From NCBI RefSeq assembly GCF_002128425.1, contig NZ_NESS01000001.1, positions 372,001-436,000 on the forward strand: a DNA stretch of 64,000 nucleotides, written 5' to 3'. Source of the DNA: Gottfriedia acidiceleris. Lineage in GTDB: Bacteria; Bacillota; Bacilli; Bacillales; Bacillaceae_G. The stretch's first letter is position 1, and each line of letters begins with the position of its first letter. This document shows, one piece after another, positions 60,876 through 64,000 of the stretch. The notes under the pieces are model-generated. The model saw only the letters and a list, made by a program, of their open reading frames with translations, was not told the origin of the DNA and ran no database searches. Both the position numbers and the translations under genes were made by a program.

Positions 60876-62606
60876 TCATTGAGATTGGTATTTTGCAGAA
60901 GCTGCCTGATTGATCAATTCTTTAGCGTGTTGAATCGTTACATCTGTAATTTCAACTCCAGCGATCATCCTTGCAATTTCATTAATTTTTTGATCGTTTT
61001 GTAATGGTGTAACAGAAGTTTTCGTTCGATTTCCAACAATTAATTTGGCGATAAATAAATGTGTATCTGCCATAGAAGCAACTTGCGGTAAGTGAGTTAT
61101 ACATAGTACTTGAGAATCGATAGATACCTTATGTATTTTTTCCGCTATTGCTTGTGCTACTCTTCCACTAACCCCTGTGTCAACTTCATCAAATATAATT
61201 GACGTAATCCCTTGATGCTTTGTGAAAATGCTCTTTAATGCTAGGAACATCCTTGAAAGTTCTCCACCAGAAGCAACTTTTGCTAACGGCTTTAAAGGCT
61301 CACCTGGGTTTGTTGAAATATAAAACTCAACAAAATCAAATCCATCCTTTTTAAACTTAATATGTTTTTCATCCATTATCGGATCTGATTCTTGTCCTTC
61401 TTCAACCTCAAACATTATTTCAAAGGTTGTCTTATCCATATAAAGTTCTTTTAATTCTTTATGTATATCAGCAGTCAATTTAATCGCTAATTCTTTTCTT
61501 TTATTCGAAAGAGTCTGACCAGCTTTAATTAGCTTGCTTGTAACATTTTCTAGTTCTTTTTGTAATTTCTCTATATGCATATCCTTATGTTGAATAGTAT
61601 CCAACTCTTGTTCGATATCTTCTGCATATTTTAAAATATCAGTAACGCTGTGACCATACTTCTTTTTTAACATAGAGATCTCGCTTAAACGAGTTTCAAT
61701 TTCATTTAGCCTATTTGGATCATATTCCATTTGTTCAATGGAATCACGTAATCGATACGAAATATCCTCTAATAAGTAATAGCTACTACTGATTCCTTCA
61801 TGCATCTCTTTAATGTCATTATCAATATTCGTTACTGACTCTAAAGAATACATACATGATCGAACTGAATCTAATCCTGATCCATCCTGCGATAAACTTT
61901 GATATGCTTCAACTAAAGACTTATAAATACGTTCAAAATTAGAAATTTTGAGTCTTTCTTCCATCAACTGATCGTCTTCATTTTCCATCAAATTCGCATT
62001 TTGAATTTCTGATAGCTGAAATTGAATTAAATCTAACCTATGCGCCATTTGTTGTTCGTTTTCAGTTAATTGCTTTAACTGTTTTTTTAAGTCTGTATAG
62101 TTACTAAATATATTTTGATATTCAGTATACAAAGGAGCAATTGCTTGTTCATCATATTGTTGTAACATCGGTAAATGATGTTCTTGGTCCATTAAATCTT
62201 GGCTCTCATGTTGCCCATGAATATCAACAAGTAAGCCACCAATTTCCTTAAGTATAGAAGTTGTAACTAATTTACCATTGATACGGCATACACTTTTACC
62301 CGATGAAGTAATATCTCTTTTTAAAATAATCATTTCATCTTCAATGTCAAAGCCTAATTCTCTGCATCTAGAGTAAATTAGATGATTCTCATTTTCAATG
62401 TGAAATAAGCCTTCAATTTCTGCTTTTTCAGTATCATATCTTACGAATTCTGCAGATCCACGACCACCAAGTAACAGACCAATGGCGTCAATAATTATCG
62501 ACTTCCCCGCTCCTGTTTCACCACTTAGTACAGTTAAACCCTTTTCAAATGAAATGGAAACTTCCTCAATGATTGCAAAATTTTTAATGATAATTTCAGA
62601 TAACAA
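60876..62606 (-). CDS. recN: DNA repair protein RecN
   Basis: A 576-residue SMC-like ATPase for double-strand break repair. Walker A is GETGAGKSIIIDAIGLLLGGR near residue 30. Coiled-coil arms lie at about 150-370, the signature VASGGELSRMFLALKSIF near 435, and Walker B SIIFDEVDTGVSG near 460. It gathers at DNA ends early in recombination. The TTG start has GAGGAGAG seven bases upstream. It lies about 30 bases behind argR on the same strand, so the two are likely cotranscribed. Confidence 0.95.
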   Translation of the reverse strand: MLSEIIIKNFAIIEEVSISFEKGLTVLSGETGAGKSIIIDAIGLLLGGRGSAEFVRYDTEKAEIEGLFHIENENHLIYSRCRELGFDIEDEMIILKRDITSSGKSVCRINGKLVTTSILKEIGGLLVDIHGQHESQDLMDQEHHLPMLQQYDEQAIAPLYTEYQNIFSNYTDLKKQLKQLTENEQQMAHRLDLIQFQLSEIQNANLMENEDDQLMEERLKISNFERIYKSLVEAYQSLSQDGSGLDSVRSCMYSLESVTNIDNDIKEMHEGISSSYYLLEDISYRLRDSIEQMEYDPNRLNEIETRLSEISMLKKKYGHSVTDILKYAEDIEQELDTIQHKDMHIEKLQKELENVTSKLIKAGQTLSNKRKELAIKLTADIHKELKELYMDKTTFEIMFEVEEGQESDPIMDEKHIKFKKDGFDFVEFYISTNPGEPLKPLAKVASGGELSRMFLALKSIFTKHQGITSIIFDEVDTGVSGRVAQAIAEKIHKVSIDSQVLCITHLPQVASMADTHLFIAKLIVGNRTKTSVTPLQNDQKINEIARMIAGVEITDVTIQHAKELINQAASAKYQSQ

Positions 62607-62638
62607 TGAGTTTCTCTCCTCTTTTTAAAACCATTCTC

Positions 62639-63091
62639 CTATTGAAGCATGTCAATAAATTTTTCTTTTAAATCCTCAGCATCTACAGGTGTACGACAAA
62701 TGATTAAGATCGTATCATCACCACAGATTGTACCCATAATTTCTGACCAATCTAAATGATCAATTAATGCACCAACTGCATTTGCATTACCTGGCAAAGT
62801 TTTCATTACAATTAAATGACTAGAACTATCAATTTTAATAAATGAATCAATTAACAGTCTCTTTAATTTTTGTAACGGATTAAACCGTTGATCTGCAGGT
62901 AAGCTATATTTATATCGACCATCAGATAACGGGACTTTTACTAAATGTAGTTCTTTTATATCACGTGAAATAGTTGCTTGGGTTACTTTAAAACCTAAGT
63001 CTCTTAGTGATTGTACTAACTCGTCTTGTGTTTCGACTTCATTTTTTGCGATAATTTCTCGTATTTTTATATGACGCTGACCTTTATTCAT
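62639..63091 (-). CDS. argR: arginine repressor/activator ArgR (AhrC)
   Basis: A 150-residue hexameric regulator. The N-terminal winged helix ([29 protein letters not shown], then [17 protein letters not shown]) binds ARG boxes. The C-terminal arginine-binding core includes [31 protein letters not shown]. The ATG at 63091 has AAGAGGTG upstream and gives the same start as B. subtilis AhrC; a frame nine codons longer lacks an SD. A probable target is the ARG box at 39468-39485. Confidence 0.95.
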   Translation of the reverse strand: MNKGQRHIKIREIIAKNEVETQDELVQSLRDLGFKVTQATISRDIKELHLVKVPLSDGRYKYSLPADQRFNPLQKLKRLLIDSFIKIDSSSHLIVMKTLPGNANAVGALIDHLDWSEIMGTICGDDTILIICRTPVDAEDLKEKFIDMLQ

Positions 63092-63270
63092 AATACACCT
63101 CTTTGCAAATTCCGACAAATATCTTACTTACAGATTATATTATCTAATCTATTGGTTATTGTATATATTTTTTTAAACGTTTTCATAAAATGCATTTTTT
63201 TATCAAAAATTTTTCTTCTTTCTCAGGCTTCGAATCCTATCTGATTAATTACTTAATTTGAAAAAAGGAG

Positions 63271-63299
63271 AAAAAGGAAACCTATTTGGTTTCCTTTTT
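63271..63299 (-). terminator. terminator of tlyA
   Basis: AAAAAGGAAACC 63271-63282 pairs perfectly with GGTTTCCTTTTT 63288-63299. Confidence 0.9.
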
Positions 63300-63300
63300 A

Positions 63301-64000
63301 TTATTTTACCTTCTTTAATTCACTATGTGCTTCATTTACAATTTCCATTGGTAATCGATTTAACTCGCTTGTTCCAATTTCCTTTGAACCTTCCCAATGT
63401 AGATGAATTAAAAATTCAATATTACCGTCTCCACCAGTTATAGGCGAAAAAGTTAAAGCTTTTATATCATATCCTTGGCGTAGCGCAAAATCGATCATCA
63501 TTTCGATAACTTGTTCATGCACTTTTGGATCGCGTACGATACCCTTTTTACCAACTTGTTCCCTACCAGCTTCAAATTGTGGTTTAATCAACGCGACAAC
63601 ATCACTTGAAGGTACTAATAATGTTTTTAGAACTGGTAAAATCAAACGTAATGAAATAAAGGATACGTCAATTGAAGCGAACCCAGGTAACCCTTCAATT
63701 AAATCTTCTGGTTTAACATATCGAAAATTTGTTCGTTCCATTACAATTACGCGTTCATCTTGCCTTAATTTCCAAGCAAGTTGATTGTATCCAACATCAA
63801 GTGCATATGATTTTTTTGCCCCATTTTGAAGTGCACAATCCGTAAATCCACCTGTTGACGATCCAATATCAATCATAATTTTATCTTTTACTGATAAATC
63901 AAATGTGTTTATAGCTTTTTCTAATTTGTATCCTCCACGGCTTACATAAGGCATAACCTCACCCTTAATTTGTAAAGGGAGTTCAATATCTATTTTTTCT
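63301..64000 (-). CDS. tlyA: TlyA-family rRNA methyltransferase / hemolysin (YqxC), 5' end outside the window
   Basis: The 3' part of tlyA. The frame is open past an internal ATG (63954) to the right edge, reading IELPLQIKGEVMPYVSRGGYKL, so the S4 RNA-binding domain begins outside the window. The FtsJ-like methyltransferase part shows MIDIGSSTGGFTDCALQNGA (SAM site), ASIDVSFISLRLILPVL and ALIKPQFEAGREQVGKKGIVRD. TlyA proteins 2'-O-methylate rRNA in some species. The order tlyA-argR-recN-spoIVB-spo0A matches B. subtilis. Confidence 0.92.
   Translation of the reverse strand, partial: EKIDIELPLQIKGEVMPYVSRGGYKLEKAINTFDLSVKDKIMIDIGSSTGGFTDCALQNGAKKSYALDVGYNQLAWKLRQDERVIVMERTNFRYVKPEDLIEGLPGFASIDVSFISLRLILPVLKTLLVPSSDVVALIKPQFEAGREQVGKKGIVRDPKVHEQVIEMMIDFALRQGYDIKALTFSPITGGDGNIEFLIHLHWEGSKEIGTSELNRLPMEIVNEAHSELKKVK

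Noticed and set aside
1-64000. CRISPR arrays, tRNA or rRNA genes, prophage modules, known metabolite riboswitches or T-boxes
   Set aside because: I looked for regularly spaced repeats, tRNA-like cloverleafs with CCA-adjacent ends, phage structural genes, and the conserved cores of SAM, TPP, FMN, lysine, purine, c-di-GMP and T-box leaders. None was found.

Overview
The window is chromosomal DNA from a low-GC, endospore-forming member of the Bacillaceae. The evidence is spo0A, spoIVB and a CwlC-like amidase, AGGAGG-type ribosome binding sites with frequent TTG and GTG starts, and intrinsic terminators behind most transcription units. From about 27.7 kb to the right edge the gene order follows the B. 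subtilis yqj/yqi/yqx region as I remember it: yqjE-D-C-B-A, the arginine transporter, brxB (yqiW), the bkd operon, bkdR, yqzF, a GlpQ-type diesterase, spo0A, spoIVB, recN, argR and tlyA. The genus cannot be fixed from sequence alone.

Layout. 0-9 kb: a CBS/ACT protein, a LiaI/LiaH-like pair, a polysaccharide deacetylase, RNase Z, a BMP lipoprotein, a DsbA-family protein and a Gfo/Idh/MocA oxidoreductase. 9-20 kb: AraC and MerR (Mta-like) regulators, a DMT exporter, a flavin oxidoreductase, a SET-domain protein, a two-gene chromate transporter with a gamma-glutamyltransferase (a ywr-like cluster), a cell-wall amidase and DNA polymerase IV. 20-27 kb: a frameshifted IS605-type TnpB relic and small accessory genes (truncated hemoglobin, DCC protein, YiaAB protein, glycosyltransferase 2, esterase, DedA). 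27.7-33.4 kb: the yqjA-E block, with the tiny Prli42 gene at 30995. 33.5-35.4 kb: an acetate-type symporter and its DUF485 partner. 35.7-39.4 kb: an arginine-type ABC transporter with an aminotransferase gene inside the operon and an ArgR box at its promoter. 39.8-44 kb: small genes and an MFS exporter. 44-55 kb: ptb-bcd-buk-lpdV-bkdAA-bkdAB-bkdB, preceded by its sigma-54 activator gene bkdR and a near-perfect -24/-12 promoter. 55-64 kb: yqzF, a diesterase, yycC, uppP, a candidate non-coding RNA, spo0A, spoIVB, recN, argR and the 3' part of tlyA.

How the parts work together. The bkd operon turns branched-chain amino acids into branched acyl-CoA primers for membrane lipids and recovers ATP through Ptb and Buk. 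ArgR, encoded at 63 kb, probably controls the arginine-type transporter at 39 kb. Spo0A and SpoIVB link the region to sporulation.

The least explained sequence lies between genes. There is a candidate structured RNA of about 277 nt with its own promoter, pseudoknot and terminator between uppP and spo0A. A dispersed repeat of about 200 bp is found directly behind transcription terminators (two clear copies and one relic). A 22-bp hairpin whose pairing is strand-asymmetric sits inside the bkd operon.
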